From contig CASFRL010000042.1 in NCBI GenBank assembly GCA_949297285.1, positions 1 to 53,676 of the forward strand: DNA of 53,676 bases, in the 5' to 3' direction. The stretch is from an uncultured Bacteroidales bacterium. Its GTDB lineage: Bacteria; Bacteroidota; Bacteroidia; Bacteroidales; Coprobacteraceae. How positions within the stretch are numbered: position 1 is the first letter of the stretch; each line of letters starts with the position of its first letter. The notes under the pieces were generated by a model, which saw only the letters and a list, made by a program, of their open reading frames with translations, was not told the DNA's origin and did no database searches. The translations under genes and the position numbers were made by a program. Below are positions 8,827-17,276 of this stretch, one piece after another.

Positions 8827-8845
8827 CTATATTTTGTAAATATAG
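8827..8845. promoter_or_regulatory. Palindrome upstream of the AraC pair
   Basis: CTATATTT-TGT-AAATATAG is a perfect 8-bp inverted repeat with a 3-base spacer, 92 bp upstream of the first AraC start codon. It is a candidate operator (autoregulation) or promoter element. The surrounding 8736-9001 stretch has no other recognisable gene. Evidence is symmetry and position only. Confidence 0.3.
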
Positions 8846-9001
8846 TAAATATAAATGTGACAGATGCACCTTATCGGTCGGAATCAGTAATAACGTTACA
8901 ACTATCCGTAATATCTGCACAAACGATCTTCCTGTAAAGAAAATTGTCGTAATAGAACTGGGCTATCTTTTTTGTGGTAGGTAGCCGGGAAAGCGAGACC
9001 T

Positions 9002-9370
9002 TTACTTCATAAATACGAAATACACGGCCAATATAAGACAAATAAATGCGGCAAGGTGATTCCAATGTAAAGCTTCGCCCTTAAACAGCAAGGTAGTGAA
9101 TATAGTGAAAACGATGAGAGTGATAACTTCTTGAATCACCTTTAGCTGCATTAAACTGAACGGGCCTCCGTTTCCGCTGAACCCGATACGGTTTGCCGGT
9201 ATTTGGCAAGAATACTCAGCAAGGGCAATCCCCCACGAAAATAGAATTACGGCAAATAAAGGCCAGTTTGAAATAACTTTCATTTCTTGAAGTTTCAGAT
9301 GACCATACCATGCAAAAGTCATAAAGATGTTTGACACGATCAATAATAAAATGGTATAAATTCCTTGCAT
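9002..9370 (-). CDS. DUF486 (DMT family) small membrane protein
   Basis: A 122-residue integral membrane protein with four predicted membrane segments, about residues 3-22, 36-52, 78-100 and 105-121. The sequence IFMTFAWYGHLK, the SWGIALAEYSCQIPANRIG segment and the FSLMQLKVIQEVITL stretch mark it as the DUF486/DMT protein family, which is related to small multidrug-type transporters but has no firmly assigned substrate. The start codon is 3 bp after the stop of the ttcA-like gene, so the two are probably translated from one mRNA. Confidence 0.9.
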   Translation of the reverse strand: MQGIYTILLLIVSNIFMTFAWYGHLKLQEMKVISNWPLFAVILFSWGIALAEYSCQIPANRIGFSGNGGPFSLMQLKVIQEVITLIVFTIFTTLLFKGEALHWNHLAAFICLILAVYFVFMK

Positions 9371-9373
9371 ATC

Positions 9374-10141
9374 CTATTGTATTTTTATGTTGTCTTTATC
9401 TGTAAATCCCGGTAAATATTCGGGTTGTATATGGGTCATACTGTTCCATATATGACTGCGAACCTGAGGACTAATTTTCTCTAAAATTTGTATGACTTCT
9501 TTTATTTCGGGGCGACTCGACGAATGTTCGTAAGGACAAGATTTTTCTTGTTTGACATAGCCGGATAATTGGGATAGCCTTATCAGATCTTTCTCTTCTA
9601 TCAGGCAGAGCGGACGGATGATTGTCATTTTGAATTTGCTCATCGAAAGACGTGGAGGCATTGTCCCGAAAGCCCCTTGAAATGTCATGTTCATAAGTAA
9701 CGTTTGTATGATGTCGTCTTGGTGATGCCCCAAAGCTATTTTATTGAATTGTTGCTCTTTCGCAATGGCAAACAACGCCTTACGACGATACCACGAACAC
9801 AAAAAACAAGGCGATTTTCTCGTATCTTTTTCCGGATCAAATTCTGTAATATGTTCGATAAACGGAATTCCTGATTGTTCACAATGTTTTTTCAAATAAG
9901 AAGTGTCGCTCCGATACGAAATGTTTCTCATCCGTATATGGACGGCTATTGCCGTGAAACGGGGAGAGAATATTTTCATTCGTTTTCCTAATAATTCGAC
10001 CAAAGCAAGCGAGTCTTTTCCTCCCGATAATCCGATAAGAATGCGATCACCGTTTTCTATTAGACGGTATGATTCTATCGCTTTCTTTACTTTTCGGTCA
10101 AGGTTATATAATAACAGGTCGTATTCACTTTTTGGAGCCAT
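9374..10141 (-). CDS. ttcA: TtcA family tRNA 2-thiocytidine synthetase-like protein
   Basis: I place the start at the ATG at 10141 (MAPKSEYDLLLYN), which has an upstream GAGAGGGA ribosome-binding-like stretch; a longer reading to 10321 would run across the promoter. The 255-residue protein has the ATP-pyrophosphatase P-loop SGGKDS (39-44). Cys112 and Cys115 (PCFLC) and Cys202 (KSCPY) match the three cysteines that hold the [4Fe-4S] cluster of TtcA, and GHHQDDIIQTLLMN follows the family pattern. TtcA thiolates C32 of certain tRNAs in the cytoplasm. It is somewhat shorter than E. coli TtcA (about 311 residues), so another tRNA-thiolation specificity is possible. It appears to form an operon with DUF486. 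Confidence 0.85.
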   Translation of the reverse strand: MAPKSEYDLLLYNLDRKVKKAIESYRLIENGDRILIGLSGGKDSLALVELLGKRMKIFSPRFTAIAVHIRMRNISYRSDTSYLKKHCEQSGIPFIEHITEFDPEKDTRKSPCFLCSWYRRKALFAIAKEQQFNKIALGHHQDDIIQTLLMNMTFQGAFGTMPPRLSMSKFKMTIIRPLCLIEEKDLIRLSQLSGYVKQEKSCPYEHSSSRPEIKEVIQILEKISPQVRSHIWNSMTHIQPEYLPGFTDKDNIKIQ

Positions 10142-10166
10142 ATTCCCTCTCTGTTTTTCGAGCTGA

Positions 10167-10174
10167 CAAAAGTA
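10167..10174 (-). promoter_or_regulatory. -7 element of the ttcA-like gene
   Basis: On the minus strand this reads TACTTTTG, an exact TAnnTTTG match, 26 bp before the chosen start at 10141. It supports that start over the longer in-frame alternative. The same octamer precedes pyrG and the EamA gene. No clear -33 partner. Confidence 0.55.
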
Positions 10175-10258
10175 GTATATTTTAGGTGATTGAGAAACGC
10201 CATTAAGGAAAATATTTTTACCTTTACCTGCATAATTTAATAAAATAAACATAGAAGG

Positions 10259-10747
10259 GTGATTGTTACGCAACCATATAAGATTTCCGGAGAACGGTAT
10301 TTGAAGATACTTTTCCGTCAATATTGGAAAAAAAACTGGATGTGGTTTCTTTTACCGGTATTCTTTTTGTTGGCATTATCTATGCACTTCGCCGATGCAA
10401 TCTATGTTGTCGTAATACTTTTGTTCGGTACCTATCCTTTTTTGTTGTTGAATGCCTATTTTAAGATGGCAACACAGTCACACAATCGCTTCCTTTTGTT
10501 AGAAAAACATTTAAAAATCGACGATGAACAAGTCGTATTTTGTTTTGAAAACGAAAAAACGGAATCTGTAAAATGGTCTGAAATAGTGCGGGTCGAGTGG
10601 ACGGCATCATACTATTTGCTTTATCGCGATAAGAAACGATTTTTTTATGTGCCTAAGGACATATTTCTCGACCCGAAAGACCGTATCTGGTTCGAACAGG
10701 AGGTTTTATATAAAATAATGTACAGAAATAAGAAAGATATTTCTTAA
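10259..10747 (+). CDS. YcxB-like membrane protein
   Basis: A 162-residue protein starting with GTG at 10259 just after GAAGGG; this start is uncertain, because no upstream ATG exists in frame. Residues 28-44 and 47-65 form a hairpin of two membrane segments (WFLLPVFFLLALSMHF, AIYVVVILLFGTYPFLLL). The C-terminal half (EQVVFCFENEKTESVKWSEI and the FFYVPKDIF segment) resembles the YcxB-like C-terminal domain of small two-helix membrane proteins. No biochemical function is known. It is divergent from the ttcA-like gene and is followed by the TPR/PD40 gene, which seems to have its own promoter. Confidence 0.7.
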   Translation: MIVTQPYKISGERYLKILFRQYWKKNWMWFLLPVFFLLALSMHFADAIYVVVILLFGTYPFLLLNAYFKMATQSHNRFLLLEKHLKIDDEQVVFCFENEKTESVKWSEIVRVEWTASYYLLYRDKKRFFYVPKDIFLDPKDRIWFEQEVLYKIMYRNKKDIS

Positions 10748-10754
10748 AAAAGAA

Positions 10755-10762
10755 TATCTTTG
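10755..10762 (+). promoter_or_regulatory. -7 element of the TPR/PD40 gene
   Basis: TATCTTTG matches TAnnTTTG exactly, 30 bp before the ATG at 10792. It supports starting the gene at 10792 and not at the in-frame GTG at 10762, which overlaps this element. Confidence 0.5.
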
Positions 10763-10791
10763 TGTATTGTCATATTGGAAAAACTGAAAAA

Positions 10792-12249
10792 ATGAGATTA
10801 AATATATTAAAGCCGCTTACCGTATCGGTTTCCCTTTTTATTTGCAGTCTGTCACTTTGGGGACAAAGTTTAGATCAGGCAAGAGAACTGTATAAAGCTG
10901 GAAAATTTGCAGAAGCAAAGCCTATATTTGAGAAAAATATACGCAAGAATCCTTCAAATTCGAGTCTGAATCAGTGGTATGGCGTTTGTCTTTATGAAAC
11001 GGGAGATTATAAAGGTGCAGAAAAATATCTTAAATATGCTGCATCACGCAACATATTGGAATCATTTCGATATTTAGGAAATCTGTATTATCGGGATTAT
11101 CGTTTCGAAGAAGCATTGAAACAATATAATGAATATCTGGAACAACTGAAGAAGAAAAAAATGGATACGGCAGAAGCCGAAAAGCTTATCAAAGATGCTG
11201 AGCGGGCTTCCCGTATGCTCCGTCGTGTGGAAGAAGTACAAATCATCGATAGCCTGATTGTCGATAAAGCCTCGTTCTTTGAACATTATAAACTCTCGTC
11301 CGAGTCGGGGACTTTGCACGATTATAATACTTTCTTCAACCTTTCGTCAAAAAACAGCAGTACCGTTTATCAGAACCAGCGGAAAGATAAGATCCTTTAT
11401 GGTGCAAAAACTGCAAAAAACGGATATGATATCATGTCTCGCAGTAAGTTGATCGATGACAGTTGGGGCGAAGAAATAATCTTACCTGAACCGGTCAATA
11501 CATCGGCCAATGAAAATTACCCTTATCTGTTATCCGACGGGACGACACTCTATTTTGCATCTACCGGCGAAGAATCTTTGGGAGGGTATGATATTTTTGT
11601 TACGCGTTTAAATTTGAATACAGGCAATTATTTGGTCCCCGAGAATATAGGAATGCCTTTTAATTCGATCTATAATGACTATATGCTGGCTATCGATGAG
11701 TTGAATAATGTCGGATGGTTTGTCAGTGACCGTTTTCAGCCGGAAGATAAATTGATAATCTATTTATTTATTCCGAATACTGAAAAAAATATATACCGGG
11801 GTGGGGATGAGAACTTTGCCCGGTCTTTGGCTCGGATAAATTCCATTAAAGATTCATGGATAAAAGGTGCCGACTATAAACCCATCTTAGAAAAAATAGC
11901 CCGAATAGGCAATTCGAATGAAACCCGTACTCCAAAAGGTGATTTCGTATTTCCGATCAATAACCGGATTACCTATATGACGTTGAAAGACTTTGATAGC
12001 AGCGAGGCCCGAAATTTATTTATAAAGGCACAAGATATACGGAAGTCGATTCAAGAGACCGAAAATAAATTGCAGCAATTAAGAAAAGAATATCGAACAG
12101 CTAAAAATAAAAAAACTATTGAACCTCAAATTATCAGACTCGAACAATTTTTACTCGGGCTTTATGGACAACCGGAGGAGTTGGAAGCAAGAAGTCGGGC
12201 TGAAGAAATAGCATATCTGATTAAAATGCAAAATCAAAAGAAAAAATAA
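10792..12249 (+). CDS. Secreted TPR and PD40 (WD40-like) repeat protein
   Basis: A 485-residue exported protein. Residues 1-24 form a signal peptide (cleavage near LSLWGQS). TPR-like helices follow at about 25-145 (SLDQARELYKAGKFAEAKPI; NQWYGVCLYETGDYKGAEKY; FRYLGNLYYRDYRFEEALKQ). The middle holds PD40-type beta-propeller blades, such as NENYPYLLSDGTTLYFAST and GGYDIFVTRLNLNTG. The C-terminal 60 residues are a charged coiled coil (ETENKLQQLRKEYRTAKNK). Combinations of TPR and PD40 occur in Bacteroidetes envelope proteins, some with an OmpA domain; no OmpA domain is present here. The gene lies 12 bp before the NfeD gene, which suggests an envelope-related operon. Specific role unknown. Confidence 0.8.
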   Translation: MRLNILKPLTVSVSLFICSLSLWGQSLDQARELYKAGKFAEAKPIFEKNIRKNPSNSSLNQWYGVCLYETGDYKGAEKYLKYAASRNILESFRYLGNLYYRDYRFEEALKQYNEYLEQLKKKKMDTAEAEKLIKDAERASRMLRRVEEVQIIDSLIVDKASFFEHYKLSSESGTLHDYNTFFNLSSKNSSTVYQNQRKDKILYGAKTAKNGYDIMSRSKLIDDSWGEEIILPEPVNTSANENYPYLLSDGTTLYFASTGEESLGGYDIFVTRLNLNTGNYLVPENIGMPFNSIYNDYMLAIDELNNVGWFVSDRFQPEDKLIIYLFIPNTEKNIYRGGDENFARSLARINSIKDSWIKGADYKPILEKIARIGNSNETRTPKGDFVFPINNRITYMTLKDFDSSEARNLFIKAQDIRKSIQETENKLQQLRKEYRTAKNKKTIEPQIIRLEQFLLGLYGQPEELEARSRAEEIAYLIKMQNQKKK

Positions 12250-12261
12250 TAGAAATCTGTT

Positions 12262-12738
12262 ATGGGAATAGATATTTTTATTATTGCTGTATTGATCTTT
12301 ATCGGTCTGGTTATGGTCATTCTGGAGATATTTTTCTTACCGGGAATAACCATTGCCGGAGTCAGCGCAGTACTGTTTTTTGTCGGAGCCATATTTTATG
12401 CATTCACGCAGTTGGGCGAATTTGCCGGCTATCTTACAATTGCAGTATCCGTTCTTGTGACCATAGGTGGAATTATCTTATTTATCCGCTCCCGCAGTCT
12501 CGATCGGATAGCTTTGAAAACTTCTATCGATTCTGTGGCTCCGACATTAATTTCGGACCAGATTAAGGTCGGTGATGAAGGTATAACCTTATCCCGGCTC
12601 AATCCCATGGGATCGGTTTTGATCAACAATATTAGCGTAGAGGCTCGGACAAGAGAAGATTTTATAGATGAGGATGTGCCGGTTGTTGTTGAGAAAGTTG
12701 ACCGTACTACCATAATTGTACAGAAAAAGAATAATTAA
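12262..12738 (+). CDS. NfeD family membrane protein
   Basis: A 158-residue NfeD-type protein. Three or four membrane segments occupy residues 4-76 (IFIIAVLIFIGLVMVILEIFF; ITIAGVSAVLFFVGAIFYAF; LTIAVSVLVTIGGIILFI). A C-terminal soluble OB-fold-like domain follows (VGDEGITLSRLNPMGSVLI, SVEARTREDFIDEDVPVVVEKV). The serine protease domain of long NfeD forms is absent. NfeD proteins are commonly encoded next to flotillin-like genes, as here: floA follows after 26 bp. The pair is thought to act in membrane microdomains. Confidence 0.92.
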   Translation: MGIDIFIIAVLIFIGLVMVILEIFFLPGITIAGVSAVLFFVGAIFYAFTQLGEFAGYLTIAVSVLVTIGGIILFIRSRSLDRIALKTSIDSVAPTLISDQIKVGDEGITLSRLNPMGSVLINNISVEARTREDFIDEDVPVVVEKVDRTTIIVQKKNN

Positions 12739-12764
12739 TTATAAACTAAAAAACGTAGAATTTT

Positions 12765-13739
12765 ATGTTAGGATTCACTTCTTTTTTAATAGTCGCGATT
12801 GTCGTACTAATAATTATTTTCTTTTATTTTGTCCCGTTCTTATTGTGGATTTCTGCGATAGTATCCGGTGTAAACATCTCTCTCTTACAGCTCTTCTTAA
12901 TGCGCATCCGGAAGGTCCCGCCACAAATTATCGTACGGGCGATGATCGAGGCCCATAAGGCCGGATTAAGTACAATAACTCGTGACGAATTAGAGGCTCA
13001 CTATTTGGCCGGTGGACATGTTGAGCGTGTTGTACATGCCTTGGTATCGGCATCTAAGGCAAATATCGATTTGGAATTTAAAATGGCAACCGCCATCGAT
13101 CTTGCGGGGCGCGATGTATTTGAGGCCGTGCAAATGTCGGTAAACCCGAAAGTAATAGATACGCCTCCGGTCGTAGCTGTTGCAAAAGACGGCATTCAGT
13201 TGATTGCCAAAGCTCGTGTAACGGTGCGTGCCAACATTCGTCAGTTGGTCGGTGGTGCCGGAGAAGATACCGTATTGGCCCGTGTAGGTGAGGGGATAGT
13301 CTCCTCTATCGGTTCGTCAGAATCGCATAAAACCGTATTGGAGAATCCTGACTCGATTTCTAAATTGGTACTTAAAAAAGGACTCGATTCGGGAACCGCA
13401 TTTGAGATACTCTCTATCGATATTGCCGATATCGATATAGGTAAGAATATCGGTGCAGGTTTACAGATCGACCAAGCTCAGGCCGACAAGAATATTGCTC
13501 AGGCAAAAGCTGAAGAGAGACGGGCAATGGCTATCGCCCTTGAGCAGGAAATGAAAGCCAAAGCGCAGGAAGCCCGAGCCAAAGTGATAGAAGCCGAAGC
13601 CGAAGTTCCTAAAGCAATGGCCGAAGCATTCCGTTCCGGTAATTTGGGTATTATGGACTATTATAGAATGAAAAATATAGAGGCGGACACGTCGATGCGT
13701 GAGGCAATTGCAAAACCGACAAATACTCCGTCCAAATAA
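12765..13739 (+). CDS. floA: Flotillin-like protein FloA
   Basis: A 324-residue FloA/UPF0365 protein. Residues 3-45 insert into the membrane ([21 protein letters not shown]), followed by the SPFH/PHB-like domain ([43 protein letters not shown]). A long Ala/Glu-rich coiled-coil stalk lies at about 240-300 ([20 protein letters not shown]). These proteins oligomerise and organise membrane microdomains. Length and sequence agree with the family throughout. It is the last gene of the TPR/PD40-nfeD-floA run, with a terminator 22 bp downstream. Confidence 0.96.
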   Translation: MLGFTSFLIVAIVVLIIIFFYFVPFLLWISAIVSGVNISLLQLFLMRIRKVPPQIIVRAMIEAHKAGLSTITRDELEAHYLAGGHVERVVHALVSASKANIDLEFKMATAIDLAGRDVFEAVQMSVNPKVIDTPPVVAVAKDGIQLIAKARVTVRANIRQLVGGAGEDTVLARVGEGIVSSIGSSESHKTVLENPDSISKLVLKKGLDSGTAFEILSIDIADIDIGKNIGAGLQIDQAQADKNIAQAKAEERRAMAIALEQEMKAKAQEARAKVIEAEAEVPKAMAEAFRSGNLGIMDYYRMKNIEADTSMREAIAKPTNTPSK

Positions 13740-13761
13740 GAAAGAGATAGCTTGTATGCGA

Positions 13762-13796
13762 AAGCCTTCCGACACAAAAAGTCGGGAGGCTTTTTT
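13762..13796 (+). terminator. Terminator after floA
   Basis: AAGCCTTCCGAC pairs with GTCGGGAGGCTT (one wobble), with a 7-base loop, followed by a T run to 13796. Confidence 0.88.
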
Positions 13797-14049
13797 ATTT
13801 GAAGATATAGTTGTGTAATATATAATTCCTTGATGTGTGGAATTTATCTACAAGTATGAGGAGTGTAATCACCACCTTTGATTTTTTAGTGTTATTCTCA
13901 TGCCGCTGATAATTAGCAGGTTGTTACTTTTCTTTGTTTTGGGTATCATTTTTGCAATATAAAAAGGTGACAGTTTATGGGTCTATGATTACATTGAAAA
14001 TTTCATTGTAAAATAGGGAAAAGTAAAGGGTTCATATTTATTTTATACG

Positions 14050-14057
14050 TATTTTTG
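14050..14057 (+). promoter_or_regulatory. -7 element upstream of the 14086 gene
   Basis: TATTTTTG fits TAnnTTTG, 29 bp before the start at 14086. The preceding stretch, 13797-14049, is AT-rich and holds no gene that I can support. Confidence 0.45.
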
Positions 14058-14085
14058 TATCAATGATAAACAAATTGTTGCAATT

Positions 14086-14748
14086 ATGTATATGGAACAA
14101 ATTTTTCGAACCCTGCAGGAATTGGAAGAACTCTTGAAACTGATCGATAAAAGTTCTCCGGAGGTTCCTGATATCTTGTATAAACTGGCGGTAGAAAAAG
14201 CAGAGGCTATTACCGAAAAAGTAAAAGGTTTACCATGTGATAATTTTGGTACTCCTGGAGATAGGATGGGTTCCGGTAATGATAGTGAGGATGTTATTGT
14301 TAATACATGTGCTTGCGGCGGAGAAGAGCATATGGAAACAAAAATACCGGAAACATCGGCGACTCGATTCGACGAAGAAAATCTTCAAGAAAATGATTCC
14401 GAACCAGAACATGATGTTTTGATGGTAGAACAAAATTCTTTGGATTTTGTTGATTCCGGTAGTTTAGGTGATGATTGTTCGAAATTCGGAGATACAGGTG
14501 CGGTTGAAAAAGAGAAAGAGTGGAAGGATATTCGCAAGTTGATGAGTTTGAATGATAAGTTTCGTTTTAAACGAGAATTATTTGTTAACAGCGATGAGGT
14601 GATGAATAATACTCTTGATGCGTTGAATGAGATTTTTTCTTTTGAAGAATCGGTCGCTTTTCTTCAGGATCAGTTCGGGTGGGATATCGAAACCAATGAA
14701 CCGGCTGCAGAATTTTATAATATTCTGGAAAAACGTTTTACAAATTGA
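14086..14748 (+). CDS. Acidic hypothetical protein with conserved C-terminal region
   Basis: Function not recognised. The 220-residue protein has three parts. An N-terminal helix (EQIFRTLQELEELLKLIDK) is followed by a low-complexity acidic middle (about 50-140, rich in D, E, S, N). A compact C-terminal region follows (about 148-220: WKDIRKLMSLNDKFRFKREL, then NEIFSFEESVAFLQDQFGWD). The C-terminal SLNDKFRFKRELF pattern recalls a conserved Bacteroidales protein of unknown role; this is from memory, not a search. There is no signal peptide or membrane segment. Another ATG lies two codons downstream. It precedes rsmI by 8 bp and is probably co-transcribed with it. Confidence 0.75.
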   Translation: MYMEQIFRTLQELEELLKLIDKSSPEVPDILYKLAVEKAEAITEKVKGLPCDNFGTPGDRMGSGNDSEDVIVNTCACGGEEHMETKIPETSATRFDEENLQENDSEPEHDVLMVEQNSLDFVDSGSLGDDCSKFGDTGAVEKEKEWKDIRKLMSLNDKFRFKRELFVNSDEVMNNTLDALNEIFSFEESVAFLQDQFGWDIETNEPAAEFYNILEKRFTN

Positions 14749-14756
14749 CATAAACT

Positions 14757-15452
14757 ATGGCAAAACTTTATGTAGTTCCTACACCGGTAGGAAATCTTGA
14801 AGATATGACGATGAGAGCGATCCGCATATTGAAAGAAGTCGATTGCGTTTTGGCCGAAGATACTCGAACAAGCGGAATCCTGATGAAACATTTTGATATA
14901 AAGACGCGCATGCAGTCGCATCATAAGTTCAATGAACATAAAACCGTCGAGGGACTCATAACCCGATTGAAAGGAGGAGAAACTATTGCACTCATATCGG
15001 ATGCCGGGACTCCGGCAATATCTGATCCGGGTTTTTTACTGGTTCGAGAATGCCGAAAAGCCGGAATCGATGTCGAGTGTTTACCGGGTGCAACAGCGTT
15101 TGTCCCGGCATTGGTAGTTTCAGGATTGCCGAATGACAAGTTTTGCTTTGAAGGTTTTTTGCCTCAGAAAAAAGGTCGTTCTACACGTTTGGCAGAATTG
15201 TCGGGTGAAACCCGTACGATGATTTTTTATGAATCGCCTTTTCGATTGCTGAAGACCTTGACTCAGTTTGCTGAGGTATTTGGTGCAGATCGGGATGCAT
15301 CGGTAAGTCGCGAAATTTCTAAAGTTCATGAAGAAACTGTTCGCGGAACATTAGCAGAAATTATTGCTCATTTTACAGAAAGAGAGCCAAAAGGTGAGTT
15401 TGTAATTGTGGTAGGCGGTCTTCCGAGCAAAGAAAAATATATAGAAATCTAA
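14757..15452 (+). CDS. rsmI: 16S rRNA (cytidine(1402)-2'-O)-methyltransferase
   Basis: RsmI 2'-O-methylates C1402 in the ribosomal P site, using S-adenosylmethionine. The 231-residue protein starts with LYVVPTPVGNLEDMTMRAIRI, the hallmark of this tetrapyrrole-methylase-fold family. It continues with CVLAEDTRTSG, ALISDAGTPAISDPGFLLV, and the CLPGATAFVPALVVSGLP and FEGFLPQKKGRS segments. It is shorter than E. coli RsmI (286 residues) because it lacks the C-terminal accessory region, a normal form in this phylum as far as I know. It is the middle gene of a three-gene run. Confidence 0.95.
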   Translation: MAKLYVVPTPVGNLEDMTMRAIRILKEVDCVLAEDTRTSGILMKHFDIKTRMQSHHKFNEHKTVEGLITRLKGGETIALISDAGTPAISDPGFLLVRECRKAGIDVECLPGATAFVPALVVSGLPNDKFCFEGFLPQKKGRSTRLAELSGETRTMIFYESPFRLLKTLTQFAEVFGADRDASVSREISKVHEETVRGTLAEIIAHFTEREPKGEFVIVVGGLPSKEKYIEI

Positions 15453-15466
15453 AAAAAAGAAAGGTT

Positions 15467-16348
15467 ATGAAAAAGTTTTTTTTGACTGTGGCTGTGATAG
15501 CCTCGACATGTCTGATTTCTTGTCAAGGAGGCGGAAAAGAGGTACAAAGACTACAACAAGAGAACGACTCTCTGATGCAGGTGAATGCCCAGACTAAAGC
15601 CGATTTTGAGGAAATGTTGCAATTGATGAATGAAGTCGAAGATGGATTCCGTCAAATGAAGGAAGCCGAAAACTATCTTATCGTGCAACAAAATGCGACG
15701 GGCGATGTTGACAAAACAACTCGTGAGAAGCTAAAATCAGATATGCAATTGGTCGCTCAGACATTGAAAGATAATAAAGAAAAACTGGCCAAATTGCAAA
15801 GTCAGTTGAAAAATAGCAAATACCAATCGACTCAACTGAAACAAACCGTAGATCGCTTGTCGGCCGAAATAGAGAGTAAAACGGCAATGATAACATCTTT
15901 GCAAGAAGATTTGGCAAAAAGAGATATTCGTATTAAAGAACTTGATGATGCAATTCTGGATCTTTCGGGCAAGGTAACCGACCTTTCTCAAGAAACCGAA
16001 CAACAGAAAAATACGATTTCTTCTCAAGACAAAGAGCTGAATACGGTATATTATGTATACGGTACGACTAAAGAGCTGAAAGATCAGAACATCCTTTCCG
16101 GAGGCGGTTTATTCAAAGCCAAAGAGGTGATGAAAGGAGATTTCAATAAGGAATATTTTATTAAAACCGATTTGCGGACGTTAAAGGAAATACCTCTCGA
16201 CATGAAAAAGGCGAAGTTGTTTACCAATCATCCGGCCGACTCATATTCGTTGGTAAAAAATGATAAAGGACTTTTGACCTTGGTAATCAATAATCCTCAA
16301 AGTTTCTGGAGCCTGTCGAAATATTTGGTAATAGAAGTTGACAATTGA
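15467..16348 (+). CDS. Coiled-coil lipoprotein
   Basis: A 293-residue predicted lipoprotein with the lipobox LISC at residues 16-19 (cysteine at 19), followed by QGGGKE. Residues 27-195 are almost continuous heptad coiled coil (EVQRLQQENDSLMQVNAQTK; DNKEKLAKLQSQLKNSKYQ; LSAEIESKTAMITSLQEDLA). A small globular C-terminal domain runs from about residue 197 (LNTVYYVYGTTKELKDQNIL) to the end. This layout is widespread in Bacteroidales lipoproteins of unknown function. It probably sits in the periplasm, anchored to a membrane. It lies 14 bp after rsmI and is followed by a terminator. Confidence 0.8.
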   Translation: MKKFFLTVAVIASTCLISCQGGGKEVQRLQQENDSLMQVNAQTKADFEEMLQLMNEVEDGFRQMKEAENYLIVQQNATGDVDKTTREKLKSDMQLVAQTLKDNKEKLAKLQSQLKNSKYQSTQLKQTVDRLSAEIESKTAMITSLQEDLAKRDIRIKELDDAILDLSGKVTDLSQETEQQKNTISSQDKELNTVYYVYGTTKELKDQNILSGGGLFKAKEVMKGDFNKEYFIKTDLRTLKEIPLDMKKAKLFTNHPADSYSLVKNDKGLLTLVINNPQSFWSLSKYLVIEVDN

Positions 16349-16374
16349 TAGTATAGAGTCGAAATAAAATTTGT

Positions 16375-16426
16375 AAGAAATGCGGAAATAGCCTGTAAAA
16401 GTGTTATTTTCGCATTTCTTTCTTTT
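16375..16426 (+). terminator. Terminator after the coiled-coil lipoprotein gene
   Basis: AAGAAATGCGGAAATA (16375-16390) pairs with TATTTTCGCATTTCTT (16405-16420) with one wobble, followed by a T-rich tail. Confidence 0.75.
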
Positions 16427-16438
16427 GAAAATGATAAT

Positions 16439-17134
16439 ATGAAATATCAAGATATATTCATTGATCTGGATGATACGGTTTGGGATTTTCATACGAACTC
16501 GGAAATTGCTCTTGAAGTAATATACCATCGGTACGAATTGAGCAGATATTATCCCTCATTTAATGAATATTATAAAATATACAGTGAGAAAAATACCGAA
16601 TTATGGAATCTTTACCACCATGGCCGCATTACTAAAGAATCTCTGGTCATAGAACGATTCCGATATCCTTTGCAGCGCATCGGATTATATGATAATCAAT
16701 TGGTTTCGCAGCTCAACACCGATTATCTTTCGGTATTGTCCGAACAAAAAAATCTTGTTCCGGGAGCGAAGTCGTTACTTGATTATTTAAAACAACGTTC
16801 ATATCATTTGCATATTATCAGCAACGGGTTTAAGGAAGTTCAATTCAAAAAACTGGAGTCGGCCGGGATTGCATCTTATTTTGAAAAAATAATACTGTCC
16901 GATGAAGTAGGGGTAAATAAACCTCATCCCGACATATTCAAGTATGCATTGAATAAGACCTCTGCCACCCAGAACGCCTCTTTGATGATCGGCGATAATT
17001 ATGATGCCGATATTTGGGGCGCTATGCAGAGCGGGATAGATCAGATATATTTTAATCCGCAAAGAAAGCCTATCCCCGATAAATTACCTACTTATGAAGT
17101 CTGCACATTGGCCGAGATACATGATATCTTGTAA
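16439..17134 (+). CDS. yjjG: YjjG family noncanonical pyrimidine nucleotidase (HAD)
   Basis: A 231-residue HAD-superfamily phosphatase. Motif I is FIDLDDTVWDF with the nucleophile Asp9 and Asp11. Motif II is ISNGF, motif III the lysine in NKPHPDIF, and motif IV GDNYDADIWGA. A helical cap (about 15-100) matches the YjjG type. The family hydrolyses nucleoside monophosphates, including noncanonical pyrimidines, as a house-cleaning activity in the cytoplasm. It lies just after a terminator, so it probably has its own weak promoter within the 90-bp gap. Confidence 0.9.
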   Translation: MKYQDIFIDLDDTVWDFHTNSEIALEVIYHRYELSRYYPSFNEYYKIYSEKNTELWNLYHHGRITKESLVIERFRYPLQRIGLYDNQLVSQLNTDYLSVLSEQKNLVPGAKSLLDYLKQRSYHLHIISNGFKEVQFKKLESAGIASYFEKIILSDEVGVNKPHPDIFKYALNKTSATQNASLMIGDNYDADIWGAMQSGIDQIYFNPQRKPIPDKLPTYEVCTLAEIHDIL

Positions 17135-17218
17135 AAAGGCATATTCCTATAACCTTGATAGAAGATTGTTTAGATCTCAGTTTTAAGGTTGTCGTTTGTT
17201 AATAAACATAAGGCAAGA

Positions 17219-17248
17219 TTGATATATCCGAGATATATTTTAACTTTG
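17219..17248 (+). promoter_or_regulatory. Promoter of the CE7-oxidoreductase operon
   Basis: TTG at 17219-17221 and TAACTTTG at 17241-17248 are separated by 19 bp, matching the Bacteroidales -33/-7 arrangement. The start codon follows 28 bp later, at 17277. One of the two best-formed promoters in the window. Confidence 0.7.
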
Positions 17249-17276
17249 TATATACCAAATTTTAAATACAATAAAA

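Noticed and set aside
10142..10321. Longer N-terminus for the ttcA-like gene
   Set aside because: The extension crosses a good -7 element and shows no family similarity.
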